Counted from the first letter of the stretch, positions 9,254 through 21,420 are shown. The stretch: DNA of 64,000 bases from Fidelibacterota bacterium 408169 (GCA_002256485.1 NNSG01000004.1:62001-126000); one strand, 5' to 3'. Numbers and translations: made by a program. Notes: generated by a model not told the origin, from the letters alone.

Positions 9254-11050
9254 TTAAAAAGCGTATAAGACTCCCCATTGCTTCACTCCAATTTTTGGAT
9301 TATCCAATTGAAACGCATAATCAAATCTTATAGGCCCAAGTGGAGACATATACGTAATTCCTAAACCTGCATCCCAACTTAATTCACTTAAACTGATATT
9401 CGAATTACTATCCCATAATTGTCCACCATCAATAAATATTTCTGCTCCAAAAGGACCCAAAATAGGAAAACGAAATTCATAACTTGTTAAAAAGCGAATT
9501 TCATTACCATTCAAATGAATATCTTTTTTTCTTTCTTTCGGAAATTGCAATGCATTCCATCCACGCAATGATTTTGCTCCACCCAAATAGAATTTTTCAA
9601 AAAGGACTTCTTCATAAATGTCATACTCCTCTTTCCAATTGAAGATGTATCCGTATTGTACTCTTGCCGCAAAAACAATTTTGAGTGGTAAGGGGATATA
9701 GGTTTTGATACCGGTATCTATTTTTTGGTATTCCCGCGTACCGCCCAATAAACCACCTACACTGTAAATATTTCCCGTGATAATTACACCATTAGTTGGA
9801 GCTAAAGGATGGTCTGAAAAATCTAACTTAGTCTTAAGGGAAATCATGCGCTGTTCCACATCCGACACACTACCCTCCTGTTGGCTGAATTTTTCCCAAT
9901 GCATGCCAAACTCGATAAACGATGTTTCTGTAATTTGATTAATTGAAGACCAGTTGAAACCATAGCGTTGAATAAACGGATTATCGTAAGAGCCATATTT
10001 TTTATACAATTCATACAATGATTGCACTTTCGTTGGAAAGCGCAAATTCATCAGCCATTGATTTTCCAAGTTAGAATTGACTTTTAATCGAGGATAACGC
10101 AACCCCTCTTCCGTAGGAATATCCAATGATGTCTTTGCAGATAATCGAGTTGTTGATCCAAACAGGCTCCTGTTTTTCCATTGCAAAAATGCACCCGGCC
10201 CGGATAAGTTTAACCCACCGAATTCTATGGGTACAAACCCTCCTTCAGAGCTGATCTCACGCTTGGGAAAATTGCGTAATTCCACAACCATATTCACAAG
10301 CGTATCACTATTTATGTATTTAACAGGATAAATATTTGCACTAGAAAATTGACTCGTTTCCAACAATCTCCGTTGGGATAATAATACATCTTCAATGTCA
10401 TACTTATCCCCCTTTTCAAAATGTAATTCTCTATCAACTATATTATGTTTAGAGGAATCCAAACCTTCGATATATGTTTTATTTATAAATATATCGGGAC
10501 CTTCAGTAATCACAATTTTAATATCTACTGAATCGATAATATCTGTTTCAATATCAATCTTGGAAAATAATTTTCCTATATGGTGATACTTCTCCTCAAC
10601 AGCCGCTACGTTTTTATTTAAAGCAACAGGATTAAAAGGTATATTTATTTCGAGGGCTAACGATTTTTGAATCCTATGAGCCGATAGTTGATTATTACCT
10701 TTGATATCAATATTATTTATATAAAACCTGCGACCTTCATTTATAATAAAGTAAATATCTACTGTATTATTTTGGGTAATAAAAGAATCACGTACCGTTG
10801 CATTCAGAAATCCTTTCGTTTTATAATGATTCTTTAATGTGATTGCATCCAGTTTTAAAATACGCCGATCGAATTCTGTTTTTGAAAATAGAAATGCACT
10901 TTTAAGATTTAAATTTTTCTTTAGCTGCCTTTCAGAAATAGTCTCATTTCCTAAAAAATATACTTCATTCACAAAAAGTGGTTCACTGTTTTGTGAAAAG
11001 ATTGTCCCCAAAAAGAGGACACTGATTCCCCAGTAATTGAATTTGTGCAT
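9254..11050 (-). CDS. Omp85-family outer membrane protein with POTRA domains (TamA/BamA-like)
   Basis: POTRA-like N-terminus, FYLGGAKSLRGW motif in the barrel, C-terminal GPIRFDYAFQL; adjacent to tamB-like gene. Confidence 0.85.
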   Translation of the reverse strand: MHKFNYWGISVLFLGTIFSQNSEPLFVNEVYFLGNETISERQLKKNLNLKSAFLFSKTEFDRRILKLDAITLKNHYKTKGFLNATVRDSFITQNNTVDIYFIINEGRRFYINNIDIKGNNQLSAHRIQKSLALEINIPFNPVALNKNVAAVEEKYHHIGKLFSKIDIETDIIDSVDIKIVITEGPDIFINKTYIEGLDSSKHNIVDRELHFEKGDKYDIEDVLLSQRRLLETSQFSSANIYPVKYINSDTLVNMVVELRNFPKREISSEGGFVPIEFGGLNLSGPGAFLQWKNRSLFGSTTRLSAKTSLDIPTEEGLRYPRLKVNSNLENQWLMNLRFPTKVQSLYELYKKYGSYDNPFIQRYGFNWSSINQITETSFIEFGMHWEKFSQQEGSVSDVEQRMISLKTKLDFSDHPLAPTNGVIITGNIYSVGGLLGGTREYQKIDTGIKTYIPLPLKIVFAARVQYGYIFNWKEEYDIYEEVLFEKFYLGGAKSLRGWNALQFPKERKKDIHLNGNEIRFLTSYEFRFPILGPFGAEIFIDGGQLWDSNSNISLSELSWDAGLGITYMSPLGPIRFDYAFQLDNPKIGVKQWGVLYAF

Positions 11051-11064
11051 ATGTTTGTGCGTGT

Positions 11065-14000
11065 TTAGTACGAATAACGCAGGCGGTATTTTACGTGCAT
11101 ATTACCTGTCTCATCTACATTTCCTACTAGAGAAACATAACGATTTAATCGGATTTCTACACCGACTTTTTTCATCGTTGGATTAGAGAATGAGAAAGAA
11201 CGATGATAGGAATAATTCAACAAAAGGTTATCTGAAATCTGTCGTTCAGCGCTTATAGTAAAATCCTGATCATTGTCTGAGCCAATAAAGCCAGCCGTTC
11301 CTGAAATGTTAACATTATCAATCAATCCAGCTTGGTCGAGTCCAGTCACCTGTAATATATTTTTTTCTAACTGCCGTTCAAGAATTGTTCCAAGAATATT
11401 CTGAGCACGGTTTCCAAATCCCATAGCAGAGATTTCCTGGTCTTTTAGAAATCGATTTCCAATCGTAAGAAGTTCAATAATATCACTCTCAGAAAAACCG
11501 CTTGATGATTCGAGCGTTAGCTGGGGATTGTCTAGTCTTCCAACTAATTGAATATAAACTTGCTCCTGATTTATTTTTGTTTGAGCTGAAATATCCAAAT
11601 AAGGATTGAATCCTTTTTTATCGAGTACCATATATCCTTCGGAAATATTGAAAACATCACCATAAAAATAAAACTTTCCATTTCTGATATATAATTCACC
11701 ACCAAAATCTGAAGGTTTATTTCCAAATTTAGTCATACTCAATTCACCAGATAAATGAGCATCAATTTGGGAATTTCGCAGAGCAAAATCTCCGGAAATT
11801 GGAAAATTCAATTTATAATTAATAATTGTACGACCTTCTTCACCTTCAGATTCCATATCTGAATCTGAAACAAACTCTTTGTACATGACTGCATCAACTG
11901 GTTCAATTACGCCATCAATTTCGATCGTATCTCGACCGATTAATGCAAGGTCTATATTTACAATACCCTCAATATCTCCCAATAATGTTCTAAAGTAAAT
12001 TTCATTACCCAATACATTCATATTATAAATTGGTTTGAAAAAATGAGTCATGTCCATTGATCCGGAAACAAATAAGTTGTGAACATTTTGATCATTAGGA
12101 TTTTTTGCCATACTTCCATTCAATGATTTCCAAATGAATATGTTTTGATCTAAATCTGCATGACCATCTACATTATAAATAGGGTCATCAAGTTGTAAAG
12201 AATAAATTGTGGCATCTTGACTCGTTATATAACCTTTTCGGAATAAGTTTTTACGAGGACCATTGACTTCTAATGCAAAATCAAAATTTCCATTAATTGA
12301 ATCTATATTTGAAATATATGCCGTTAAAAATTCTAGGTTTTTTGTATGTCCTTCCACGTAAACCCATATGGAATCAACATTGGAATATTCTCCGTAATTA
12401 TCAGAACCAATATTATAATCAATAGGTAAAATTGCCGCGCCGGAAAGATTCGAACCATTATAACTGGATGCATATTTATTGAAGTATAGTCGATCTCCAT
12501 CAAACAAACCCTCTGTTGTCACTTTACCCAATGCCAGCCTGTCCCAAACAGCATCATTAATTTCAAGATCAAAATTGTATAGTGTATTTTTCGTACTCCC
12601 GCCTAAATGATAACTTCCTGTTATTTTACCGTCCATAAACGTTGAAGTTTGACTGAATTGTGTTAAAAGTGAAACGTCCAATTCATCGAAAATGATATAA
12701 AAATCAAATTCACGATCGCCTCCTTCTATTTTACCAATGGGTACAAATCCTGAAACAGAAATTCGTTTTCGATCATCTGCTACCAGAGAAAATTCTTGCA
12801 CATTCAGAAGAGATCGATATAAAGACCCATTTAATTTCATTTCAGAAAATATCTGTTTGGCAGCAATTCCGTTCTTCAATGTTAGGTTCATTTTAATTTC
12901 GGGATAATCGTTTCGATCAAAAATGGATAAATCTCCAAAACTAGTTCCGGACACATGATAGCGGACATCATCTGTAAATAGTTTCATTATATCTGCATCA
13001 ATATTAGATAGATGAAAATCACCTCTTATTTCATCTTTTATAACCATTTGTCCTGAAACAATTCCGTCATCAATATGAATTTCAAATGGGTGTATCTCAA
13101 TTTTATCCGGTTCTAATTTAAGAGAAAAAGGTTTGGCATTGATACAATAATGGGTATCATACGCCAGTTGGATGTGATCTAATGTTAAAATACTATCAGA
13201 TGACATTAATCCTGAAATTTGAATGAAATTATCAGCTTGTTTGAATTCTGCGCTTTGGATATCAATACCGTCCTTAGAGAAAGCAATATCTATTAAACCA
13301 TTATCGAAGGCGTATTTCCTCCAAGAGCCTCGACCAATTTTTCCCCGAAAAAAACCATCACCGCCATTTTGGTTTGGAACCCAATGGGCATTCATTGTTA
13401 TTTGATCTAAAAATGTTTCATGATATCCCAAATTTTTGCATTCCAATTCAGCACGAATCGATGGATTATCAATGCTGCCTGATACTCGTAAGTCACCAGT
13501 GGCAGACCCGCTATTCAGTGAATCACTCCAAAAGTTATTTACCAGAAATATACTGGCATTATTGAGTCTCATATCCATGTCCAGCGATTTATCCTGCAAA
13601 TTTGTGTATCCCTTCAATGTGATGGAACTGGGTCCGACTGCTATTGATAATGGAGAATCAATCAGGAAAATTTGATCATTATACGAAAAGGTGCCTGAAA
13701 TGGATATTTCACGATCTCCATATAATTCAGATTCATTCACTTCCATTGTTACTGAAAAATCATTGATATTATTTTTTTGAAGAGTTCCTTCCAACATAAT
13801 GGTGCCATTTACATTCGTTTGCTGCTGTTCAGTAATCCATTTACTCAAGTCAAAATGTGTTAACAGTACATTACCGCTAATTCGACCATTTTTCTCATAA
13901 ATTCCTGATAGTGACAGATTTGTATTTTCACTATCCAGACTTAATCGATTTAGTGAAATATGATTTTCATGACGTGTTAATGAAAGCTCACCTTTCATAA

Positions 14001-14853
14001 ATAATCCCAGTGGATTCTTAACAGTAATATCACCGGAATATCTATCCAAATCAGACTCAAAATGGATAAATGTCTCTAAAGATGATAATTTTGGTTCTAA
14101 GGGCAAGTTTTCAAAAATATGTTCAGGAAATTCATAGCGTTCAATATGGATATCACCAGATAGATCTGGTAACAAAGTCCAATCGTAATGAATTTCACCA
14201 TCAAAAGGCAATCCATTTATTACACCACTTGCAGGTGAAAAATGAGCGCTTGATTCATGTATTGTCAATGGTGTATTTCTTAATAAAATATATCCTGATG
14301 TATCATTAAATAGAGCAGAAAATTCTTCAATATAAAATTCCTTCTTTTCAGATGTTACATTAAGCCTGCTGTCCAATTGTAGTTGTAAAGTTCTAGATAC
14401 ATTATTTATTGGAATTTCAACAACACCGCTCAAATGTAGATTTTCAATAATAAAGTTTACTTTAGAGGAAATATCAAAAACTAAACTATCAGGAGTATTT
14501 GTGGAGATAGAATCAGTATTAATTATAGGAGACACTAAAATATTCTCGACACGTAACAATGATAACGTTGGTGCAGAATAGATACTTTTTAAATAATTAA
14601 TCTTAATCGAAAAATCACCAAAAATGATTTGAGATCCATTTCTATGGTGAAAATACATCCCAGTCCCCTCGACGGTACCAAGCAGGTTCCCTTCAAGGTT
14701 TGGGATATTTATTTGCCAATCAGAATGTTCCTCTATTTTAGAATTGATGTAATTCTCGATTGGTAATCGCCATGATGAAGACTGTAAAAAAATATTTACA
14801 GCAACAACTATGAGAATAAATATTCCAATAAGTATGGTTTGAATACGTGTCAT
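11065..14853 (-). CDS. tamB: translocation/assembly module TamB family (DUF490)
   Basis: 1262 aa, N-terminal TM, beta-rich repeats, C-terminal GGELYIRNGKFYFYGDVFNISEG...LELLTIGNRF-type DUF490 features. Confidence 0.82.
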   Translation of the reverse strand: MTRIQTILIGIFILIVVAVNIFLQSSSWRLPIENYINSKIEEHSDWQINIPNLEGNLLGTVEGTGMYFHHRNGSQIIFGDFSIKINYLKSIYSAPTLSLLRVENILVSPIINTDSISTNTPDSLVFDISSKVNFIIENLHLSGVVEIPINNVSRTLQLQLDSRLNVTSEKKEFYIEEFSALFNDTSGYILLRNTPLTIHESSAHFSPASGVINGLPFDGEIHYDWTLLPDLSGDIHIERYEFPEHIFENLPLEPKLSSLETFIHFESDLDRYSGDITVKNPLGLFMKGELSLTRHENHISLNRLSLDSENTNLSLSGIYEKNGRISGNVLLTHFDLSKWITEQQQTNVNGTIMLEGTLQKNNINDFSVTMEVNESELYGDREISISGTFSYNDQIFLIDSPLSIAVGPSSITLKGYTNLQDKSLDMDMRLNNASIFLVNNFWSDSLNSGSATGDLRVSGSIDNPSIRAELECKNLGYHETFLDQITMNAHWVPNQNGGDGFFRGKIGRGSWRKYAFDNGLIDIAFSKDGIDIQSAEFKQADNFIQISGLMSSDSILTLDHIQLAYDTHYCINAKPFSLKLEPDKIEIHPFEIHIDDGIVSGQMVIKDEIRGDFHLSNIDADIMKLFTDDVRYHVSGTSFGDLSIFDRNDYPEIKMNLTLKNGIAAKQIFSEMKLNGSLYRSLLNVQEFSLVADDRKRISVSGFVPIGKIEGGDREFDFYIIFDELDVSLLTQFSQTSTFMDGKITGSYHLGGSTKNTLYNFDLEINDAVWDRLALGKVTTEGLFDGDRLYFNKYASSYNGSNLSGAAILPIDYNIGSDNYGEYSNVDSIWVYVEGHTKNLEFLTAYISNIDSINGNFDFALEVNGPRKNLFRKGYITSQDATIYSLQLDDPIYNVDGHADLDQNIFIWKSLNGSMAKNPNDQNVHNLFVSGSMDMTHFFKPIYNMNVLGNEIYFRTLLGDIEGIVNIDLALIGRDTIEIDGVIEPVDAVMYKEFVSDSDMESEGEEGRTIINYKLNFPISGDFALRNSQIDAHLSGELSMTKFGNKPSDFGGELYIRNGKFYFYGDVFNISEGYMVLDKKGFNPYLDISAQTKINQEQVYIQLVGRLDNPQLTLESSSGFSESDIIELLTIGNRFLKDQEISAMGFGNRAQNILGTILERQLEKNILQVTGLDQAGLIDNVNISGTAGFIGSDNDQDFTISAERQISDNLLLNYSYHRSFSFSNPTMKKVGVEIRLNRYVSLVGNVDETGNMHVKYRLRYSY

Positions 14854-14910
14854 TTACGATTGATATGGATACTCGTCGTTACGAATATACGTGTACAGAG
14901 TTCCAAATAC

Positions 14911-14942
14911 AAAAAAAGCGTTCACAAAGGAACGCTTTTTTT
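14911..14942 (-). terminator. intrinsic (possibly bidirectional) terminator downstream of dnaK
   Basis: perfect stem aaaaaaagcgttc-acaaag-gaacgctttttt, A tract on one side and T tract on the other. Confidence 0.8.
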
Positions 14943-14962
14943 ATGCATTTATCAGATGATTT

Positions 14963-16861
14963 TTATTCTACAACTTCAAAGTCAGCATCTTCAATTTCGT
15001 CTGCATTTTCTTTCTTTTTTTCATCTTTATTCGGAGGAGGTGTTTCACCTTTTTCAGCGTCTTTACTGTCATCATACATTTTTGATGCCACTTTATTCCA
15101 TTCAGCATTTAATGTATCAATAGCCGATTGAACATCATCTTTATTTGAACCTGAGTTTGCTGTTTTCAGTTTTTCAACTGCATCAGAAAGAGTCTTTTTC
15201 TCATCATCCGATAATTTTTCACCAAACTCATCAATATTCTTTTCCGTCTGATAAACAAGTTGTTCAGCTTGATTATTTAAGTCTACCATTTCTCGTTTAT
15301 CTTTATCTTCTGATTCATGTTTCTTAGCATCATTAACCATCTTGTCAATTTCAGTTTCACTCAAACCACTTGTTGCTTCAATTCGAATACTCTGCTCTTT
15401 ACCCGAAGCCTTATCTTTTGCACTTACATTCAAAATTCCATTTGCATCTATATCGAATGTGACTTCAACTTGTGGTACACCTCTAGGTGCAGGTGGAATC
15501 CCATCTAAATGAAAGCGGCCAATGGTTTTGTTATCAATCGCCATTTCACGTTCACCTTGTAATACGTGAATTTCAACAGTAGTTTGATTATCTGCTGCAG
15601 TACTGAAGACTTGAGACTTGCGAGTGGGAATAGTTGTATTTCGTTCGATAAGTTTCGTTGATACACTACCTAATGTTTCAATACCCAATGAAAGTGGAGT
15701 TACATCGAGTAACAGAATATCATCAACATCACCAGCCAAGACACCACCTTGAATAGCTGCTCCAAGAGCGACCACTTCATCTGGATTTACACTTTTGTTT
15801 GGTTCCTTACCGAAAATTTCCTTCACCTTTTCCTGGATTTTAGGCATACGCGTTGATCCACCTACGAGGATGACTTCATCGATTTCTGATGCTGATAATC
15901 CCGCATCTTTTATTGCTTTTTTGCAAGGTTTAATTATTCTTTCAACAAGATCAGCTACTAATTCTTCAAATTTCGCACGAGTTAATGACAGGTTCAAATG
16001 CTTCGGACCGGACGCATCAGCTGTTACAAAGGGCAGATTGATTTCTGTTTGTTTTGAACTGGATAATTCCTTTTTTGCATTCTCAGCTGCTTCCCTTAAT
16101 CGTTGCAAGGCCATGGGATCCTTACGTAAGTCAATACCATCACTTTTATTGAATTCATCCGCAATCCAATTAATGACTTTTTGATCAAAATCATCTCCAC
16201 CCAAGTGTGTATCACCGTTGGTTGATTTTACTTCAAAAACGCCATCACCAAGTTCAAGAATTGAAATATCAAATGTACCTCCACCCAAATCAAAGACAGC
16301 AATCTTTTCATCTTTCTTTTTATCCATCCCATACGCGAGTGATGCAGCTGTAGGTTCGTTAATTATACGACGAACATTTAATCCGGCAATTTTTCCTGCA
16401 TCTTTGGTTGCCTGACGTTGGGAATCATTAAAATAAGCAGGTACCGTAATCACAGCATCTGTAACAGTTGTTCCCAAATGCTCTTCAGCCATTTGTTTAA
16501 GTTTTTGCAAAATCATAGCACTGATTTCCGGCGGAGTGTATTCTTTATCATCTACCTTTACAGCTAGGTTGCCACCTTTTTTCTTTTCGACTTGGTAAGG
16601 GACTTCTTCTAACTCTGTACCCACTTCATCATACATTCTACCCATGAATCGTTTGATTGAAAAGATTGTTTTTTGTGGATTGGTAACAGCCTGACGTTTT
16701 GCTGGCTGACCAACTAATCGTTCGTCATTTTTTGTAAATGCAACGATAGAAGGTGTTGTCCTTCCACCCTCCGGATTATTGATAACTGAAGGTTCGCCAC
16801 CTTCCAGTACTGCAACACAAGAATTTGTTGTTCCTAAGTCAATTCCGATAATTTTACCCAT
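14963..16861 (-). CDS. dnaK: molecular chaperone DnaK
   Basis: [22 protein letters not shown] start; full-length Hsp70, acidic C-terminus ending EDADFEVVE. Confidence 0.98.
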   Translation of the reverse strand: MGKIIGIDLGTTNSCVAVLEGGEPSVINNPEGGRTTPSIVAFTKNDERLVGQPAKRQAVTNPQKTIFSIKRFMGRMYDEVGTELEEVPYQVEKKKGGNLAVKVDDKEYTPPEISAMILQKLKQMAEEHLGTTVTDAVITVPAYFNDSQRQATKDAGKIAGLNVRRIINEPTAASLAYGMDKKKDEKIAVFDLGGGTFDISILELGDGVFEVKSTNGDTHLGGDDFDQKVINWIADEFNKSDGIDLRKDPMALQRLREAAENAKKELSSSKQTEINLPFVTADASGPKHLNLSLTRAKFEELVADLVERIIKPCKKAIKDAGLSASEIDEVILVGGSTRMPKIQEKVKEIFGKEPNKSVNPDEVVALGAAIQGGVLAGDVDDILLLDVTPLSLGIETLGSVSTKLIERNTTIPTRKSQVFSTAADNQTTVEIHVLQGEREMAIDNKTIGRFHLDGIPPAPRGVPQVEVTFDIDANGILNVSAKDKASGKEQSIRIEATSGLSETEIDKMVNDAKKHESEDKDKREMVDLNNQAEQLVYQTEKNIDEFGEKLSDDEKKTLSDAVEKLKTANSGSNKDDVQSAIDTLNAEWNKVASKMYDDSKDAEKGETPPPNKDEKKKENADEIEDADFEVVE

Positions 16862-16946
16862 GTTTAATTTCCTTTTTTATGAGTTTTTCAAAAAAATATG
16901 AATTCACTAGTTAGATAACAATTATTATACCAATATAGAATATTAA

Positions 16947-16988
16947 CCTATATGGCAACAATACGGCTTAATGTCGCCCTATATGGCA
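16947..16988 (-). promoter_or_regulatory. two 11-bp direct repeats TGCCATATAGG at 31-bp spacing upstream of dnaK (candidate operator)
   Basis: cctatatggca on + strand at 16947-16957 and 16978-16988; a TATAAT lies downstream on the minus strand at 16924-16929. Confidence 0.45.
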
Positions 16989-17002
16989 GAATTCAAATGA
17001 GG

Positions 17003-19510
17003 TTAAACTTTTTCAGTCGAATCGACGGAGGGTGCAGATTTTTTTGATTTTGTTTTTTTAACAGATGCTTTTATATAAAGGAAATCACCTTTTTTTGCAT
17101 TCACTTTTATAGTGTCACCTTTAACAAATTTTTCTTCCAATAGCATTTCAGCGATGGGATCTTCTAAGCTATTCTGAATTTGCCTACGTAAATGACGGGC
17201 ACCGTATTCAGGGTTATACCCTTTCTTTAATAGTAATTTTATAGCTGATTTCGTTAATTTAACTTTCATCCCTTTACGCTTCAGATTGTTATGCAAATCT
17301 TCTAATTGTAATTCAATAATTTTTAAAACATCTTCTTCAGCCAAAGAATGGAATACAATTGTTTCATCCAGCCTGTTTAAAAATTCAGGACTAAAAGTTG
17401 TTTTAACTTTTTCCAAAAGTTTATCCCGCATAGCTTCATAAGATTTTTCAGTAGACTGTTTAACAAATCCCAGTGAACTCCCTTTTAAGATTTCTTTAGT
17501 TCCTACGTTGGATGTCATTATAATAATTGTATTTTTGAAATCAACTTTACGGCTCAAACCGTCTGTCAAGACACCTTCATCGTATAGCTGCAATAAAAGG
17601 TTAAATACATCTGGATGGGCTTTTTCCATCTCATCAAAAAGTATAACTGAGTAAGGATTTCGTCTTACTTTTTCAGTCAATTCGCCCCCTTCTTCATACC
17701 CCACATATCCTGGAGGAGCCCCAATTAAGCGTGAGACAGAAAAGCGTTCACCAAATTCGGACATATCAATTTTTATAAGCGATCCTGTGTTACTAAATAA
17801 ATAATTTGCCAATACTTTTGCTAATTCTGTTTTACCAACGCCCGTTGGTCCTAAAAATAGAAATACACCTATGGGACGATTTGGGTTTTTTAATCCAGCT
17901 CGGGCACGTTGAATAGACTTTGCAATACTATTAATGGCTTGTTCTTGACCAATAATATTCTTTTTCAGTGTATCTTCCATTTTGAGAAGTTTATTTGTTT
18001 CAGATTCTGCAACTTTGTTCACTGGGATTCCAGAAACAAGAGCAACAACATCCGCAATTGTTTCTTCAGAAATTAATTCAGGTGTTGAATGTTCTTGCTC
18101 TTGCCATTCCTGCTGTGATTTTGATAATTTTGTAATCAGTTTCTGTTCAGTGTCGCGATATTTGGCTGCTTTCTCAAATTTTTGGGCTGCAACAACCTCT
18201 TCTTTTCTTGTTCTAACCTCATCAATTTCTTTTTCCAAATCTATAATTTCTTGGGGAACGCTAACATTATGCAAATGAGCCCTCGATCCAGCTTCATCCA
18301 TTATATCAATAGCTTTATCTGGTAAATATTTATCTGTTATGTATCGATCTGACAAATAAACACAGGCATCTATTGCACTTTCATCATATCGTACATTATG
18401 ATGGCCTTCGTATGCATCTTTAAGCCCATTTAAAATTTCTATTGTCTCAACTTGGCTAGGTGGATTTACCATAATTTTCTGGAAGCGGCGCTCCAATGCG
18501 CCATCTTTTTCAATATGCTTTCTAAACTCGTCCAAGGTTGTAGCACCGATACAATGAATATCTCCACGAGCAAGAGCCGGTTTAAACATATTAGACGCAT
18601 CTAACGAGCCTGAAGCACCACCAGCTCCCACCAATGTATGTAACTCATCAATAAATAAAATGAGGTTATCCGTATTTTCTAATTCGATCATTATTGTCTT
18701 CATCCGTTCTTCAAATTGACCACGATATTTAGTCCCTGCCACAATAGATGCCAAATCAAGGGATAAAATGCGTTTATTGTGCAACAATCTTGGAACGGAT
18801 TTCTCGTTGATACGAATTGCCAGTCCTTCGATGATAGCTGTTTTACCCACTCCCGGCTCACCTATCAAAACAGGATTATTCTTTTTACGCCGTGTTAAAA
18901 TTTGAGCAACACGTTCGATTTCATTCTTACGGCCGATGACCGGATCTAATTCCCCTTTTCTGGCCAAGACAGTGATGTCACGGGAAAAGTGATCTAATGC
19001 AGGTGTTTTAGATTTTTTACTGGTTTTCTCTTTTTTTATTATGGATAATGATTCATTATCGTCTTCATCTTTATCATCAGACTCATCATCAAGCAACAAT
19101 TCTGAAACACCATCATAATCTAGGTTATAGGAATTCAAGACTTCAAAAGCGATACCTTCAGTTTCTTTTAGCATAGCCAATAATAAATGTTCGTCATCAG
19201 CAACGGATGCACCCAACCCAGCTGCTTCATTGTACGCATTTCGCAAAATCCGTTCAGCTCTACGAGTGAGCGGCAGATGACCAAGTGTCATGGTTCCACC
19301 GGATGATTTAATCATATCCTCTATCATAGCCCGCATATCAGTAAGATCAATATCATAAATATCCAGTATCTTAATGCCCAGTCCAGCTTCGAGGCGAATT
19401 AAGCCCAATAATAAATGTTCTGACCCCACATAACTATGTCCAAGGCGTACGGCTTCTTCCTTGGCATGTTTCATAATCAATTGGACTCTCTTGGAAAAAT
19501 TCTCTTTCAT
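17003..19510 (-). CDS. clpC: ATP-dependent Clp protease ATP-binding subunit ClpC
   Basis: 835 aa; two N-terminal Clp repeats, two AAA+ modules ([22 protein letters not shown]), UVR-like linker. Confidence 0.95.
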   Translation of the reverse strand: MKENFSKRVQLIMKHAKEEAVRLGHSYVGSEHLLLGLIRLEAGLGIKILDIYDIDLTDMRAMIEDMIKSSGGTMTLGHLPLTRRAERILRNAYNEAAGLGASVADDEHLLLAMLKETEGIAFEVLNSYNLDYDGVSELLLDDESDDKDEDDNESLSIIKKEKTSKKSKTPALDHFSRDITVLARKGELDPVIGRKNEIERVAQILTRRKKNNPVLIGEPGVGKTAIIEGLAIRINEKSVPRLLHNKRILSLDLASIVAGTKYRGQFEERMKTIMIELENTDNLILFIDELHTLVGAGGASGSLDASNMFKPALARGDIHCIGATTLDEFRKHIEKDGALERRFQKIMVNPPSQVETIEILNGLKDAYEGHHNVRYDESAIDACVYLSDRYITDKYLPDKAIDIMDEAGSRAHLHNVSVPQEIIDLEKEIDEVRTRKEEVVAAQKFEKAAKYRDTEQKLITKLSKSQQEWQEQEHSTPELISEETIADVVALVSGIPVNKVAESETNKLLKMEDTLKKNIIGQEQAINSIAKSIQRARAGLKNPNRPIGVFLFLGPTGVGKTELAKVLANYLFSNTGSLIKIDMSEFGERFSVSRLIGAPPGYVGYEEGGELTEKVRRNPYSVILFDEMEKAHPDVFNLLLQLYDEGVLTDGLSRKVDFKNTIIIMTSNVGTKEILKGSSLGFVKQSTEKSYEAMRDKLLEKVKTTFSPEFLNRLDETIVFHSLAEEDVLKIIELQLEDLHNNLKRKGMKVKLTKSAIKLLLKKGYNPEYGARHLRRQIQNSLEDPIAEMLLEEKFVKGDTIKVNAKKGDFLYIKASVKKTKSKKSAPSVDSTEKV

Positions 19511-19543
19511 AGGTATCCTAAATTAAGCAGTGCTGCTACACAT

Positions 19544-20221
19544 TCAAATACTATCTACAGGATTTAATGTTTCATTTTCTAAAATAAATCGTTGCTTTCC
19601 TATTGCTGCAACACCGGGGTTGTGTGTCGTAATGACAAATGCCTGATTATAATCATTATTAATTTTACGGAACAAGGTTAATAATCGATCAGCGTTATTG
19701 ACATCTAAATTACCAGTTGGTTCATCAGCTAATACAACATCCGGATTTAAAATCAACGCCCGCAATACAGCAACCCTTAAACGCTCACCGCCGGATAGTT
19801 GGGCTGGATAATGGGTTGAACGCTCATTCATACCCACATAGTCAAATAATTCATCCGCTCGCTCTTTAACTTCACTTTCATTGCCAGAAATCAATGCAGG
19901 CATTAATACATTTTCCATGGCTGTGAATTCAGGAAGTAAATGATGAAATTGAAATACAAACCCAAGATGTTTATTACGTAATTCCGAAAGAGCATCTTCT
20001 GTCTGTCCGCTGATTTCTTGACTGCAAATGGACACGGAGCCATTATCGGGATGATCAAGTGTTCCCAAAATATTCAGCAATGTAGTTTTACCTGCACCTG
20101 ACTGTCCCATGATAGTGATAATCTCACCTTTCTGCAGCTCCAAATTAATATTTTTTAGAACGCACAATTCCCTTTCTCCATTATAGTAGGATTTACTGAT
20201 GTTATGTGCGATTAAAATCAT
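19544..20221 (-). CDS. lolD: lipoprotein-releasing ABC transporter ATP-binding protein LolD-like (start trimmed)
   Basis: GQSGAGKTTLLNILG Walker A, LSGGERLRVAVLRALI signature; start at MILIAHNISKSYY (20221) gives ATGA coupling with the upstream permease and removes an atypical N-terminal extension. Confidence 0.88.
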   Translation of the reverse strand: MILIAHNISKSYYNGERELCVLKNINLELQKGEIITIMGQSGAGKTTLLNILGTLDHPDNGSVSICSQEISGQTEDALSELRNKHLGFVFQFHHLLPEFTAMENVLMPALISGNESEVKERADELFDYVGMNERSTHYPAQLSGGERLRVAVLRALILNPDVVLADEPTGNLDVNNADRLLTLFRKINNDYNQAFVITTHNPGVAAIGKQRFILENETLNPVDSI

Positions 20222-21420
20222 TTTTCTAAATATACAGCTTCTTTTGGGTTGATTTTTAGTGTGCGTCCAGACGCAACTGCAGACGAAATAATAATAAACA
20301 CAAATGAAATACATATCACTGCTATTAAGTCAACTGCTTTGAAAACCATTGGTAATTTATCAATAAAATATATTTCTTCAGGCAATGGAAATAATCCAAA
20401 TTGATTTTGAGCAGATACTAAAAATAAACTGGCAAGAATACCCACTACGGCACCAATACCGCCGATCATAATGCCTTGAATTAAAATAATGCTTTGAATT
20501 CTTCGAGCTGTCGTTCCAAGTGTTCTTAAAATACCAATTTCCCTAATCTTTTGATAGGTGATCAATACAAGAGTAGACATCAAATTAAAACAGGCCACTA
20601 GGATAATAAGGCTTAATACAGCCATGGTACCCAACCGTTCCAAACGCATAGCATTGAATAGGCTAGAATTCAGATCTGTCCAGCTTTTGATGGAAATTCC
20701 TCCCGGTAATTTTCGCCTAAAGTGTCTTTTCAATTCGTCAGCTTTTTCTGAATCATGTAGCCGGATATCGATACCGTCTAACCCTTTTTTTCGTGTAAAT
20801 AATTTTTCACCTAATTGTAATGGAAGAAAAATAAATCTATCATCCACATCCAATACTTCAGCATGAAAAATTCCTGCGATAGTACCGGAAAATCTTCTTG
20901 GAAAACCTACGTTGCCGCTATGATCAATTGGACTCATGAGATTGATTTCATCGCCTACATCCACATTTAACCTACGGGCTAAAACTTGCCCCACATAGAC
21001 AGATCGATCATCCGGTTTTTCATTAGATTCATCAATTCTAATATCGTAAAATTCTTTAAAACGGTCAATGGGAATAGCCTTAAATGTAACCAAACGCTGA
21101 TCCTGACTTGATGATGAAATCAACCCTTTGCGTTCCTGGTAATGCAGAGCATCAACGACATATTTATCCCGAAGAATCGTATCGAGAATTTTTGTCAAAT
21201 GTACATCATCATCTACAGCTGTGATGCGCAAATCTCCTTCAAATCCTACCACTCTGCTTGTGACACGTTCTTCAAAACCATTTAATATTGCAAGAATAAC
21301 AATGAGAGCAAATGTACCAGTAGCCAATCCAATAATTGAAATCCAGCCTGTCAATTGACTTGGTCCTGCTCCTTTACCGCCCAGCATAAATCGGCGTGCA
21401 ATGGTAAAAACAAATTTCAT
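20218..21420 (-). CDS. LolC/LolE-family ABC transporter permease
   Basis: N-terminal FxxARRFMLGGKG...GWISIIGLATG; FtsX domain; paralogue adjacent. Confidence 0.88.
   Translation of the reverse strand: MKFVFTIARRFMLGGKGAGPSQLTGWISIIGLATGTFALIVILAILNGFEERVTSRVVGFEGDLRITAVDDDVHLTKILDTILRDKYVVDALHYQERKGLISSSSQDQRLVTFKAIPIDRFKEFYDIRIDESNEKPDDRSVYVGQVLARRLNVDVGDEINLMSPIDHSGNVGFPRRFSGTIAGIFHAEVLDVDDRFIFLPLQLGEKLFTRKKGLDGIDIRLHDSEKADELKRHFRRKLPGGISIKSWTDLNSSLFNAMRLERLGTMAVLSLIILVACFNLMSTLVLITYQKIREIGILRTLGTTARRIQSIILIQGIMIGGIGAVVGILASLFLVSAQNQFGLFPLPEEIYFIDKLPMVFKAVDLIAVICISFVFIIISSAVASGRTLKINPKEAVYLEK

Noticed and set aside
15795-16184. 129-aa plus-strand ORF antisense to dnaK
   Set aside because: Long antisense ORFs opposite dnaK are a known composition artefact; no domain recognised.
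16862-17002. CIRCE/HrcA element upstream of dnaK
   Set aside because: No TTAGCACTC-N9-GAGTGCTAA-like sequence found in the spacer.
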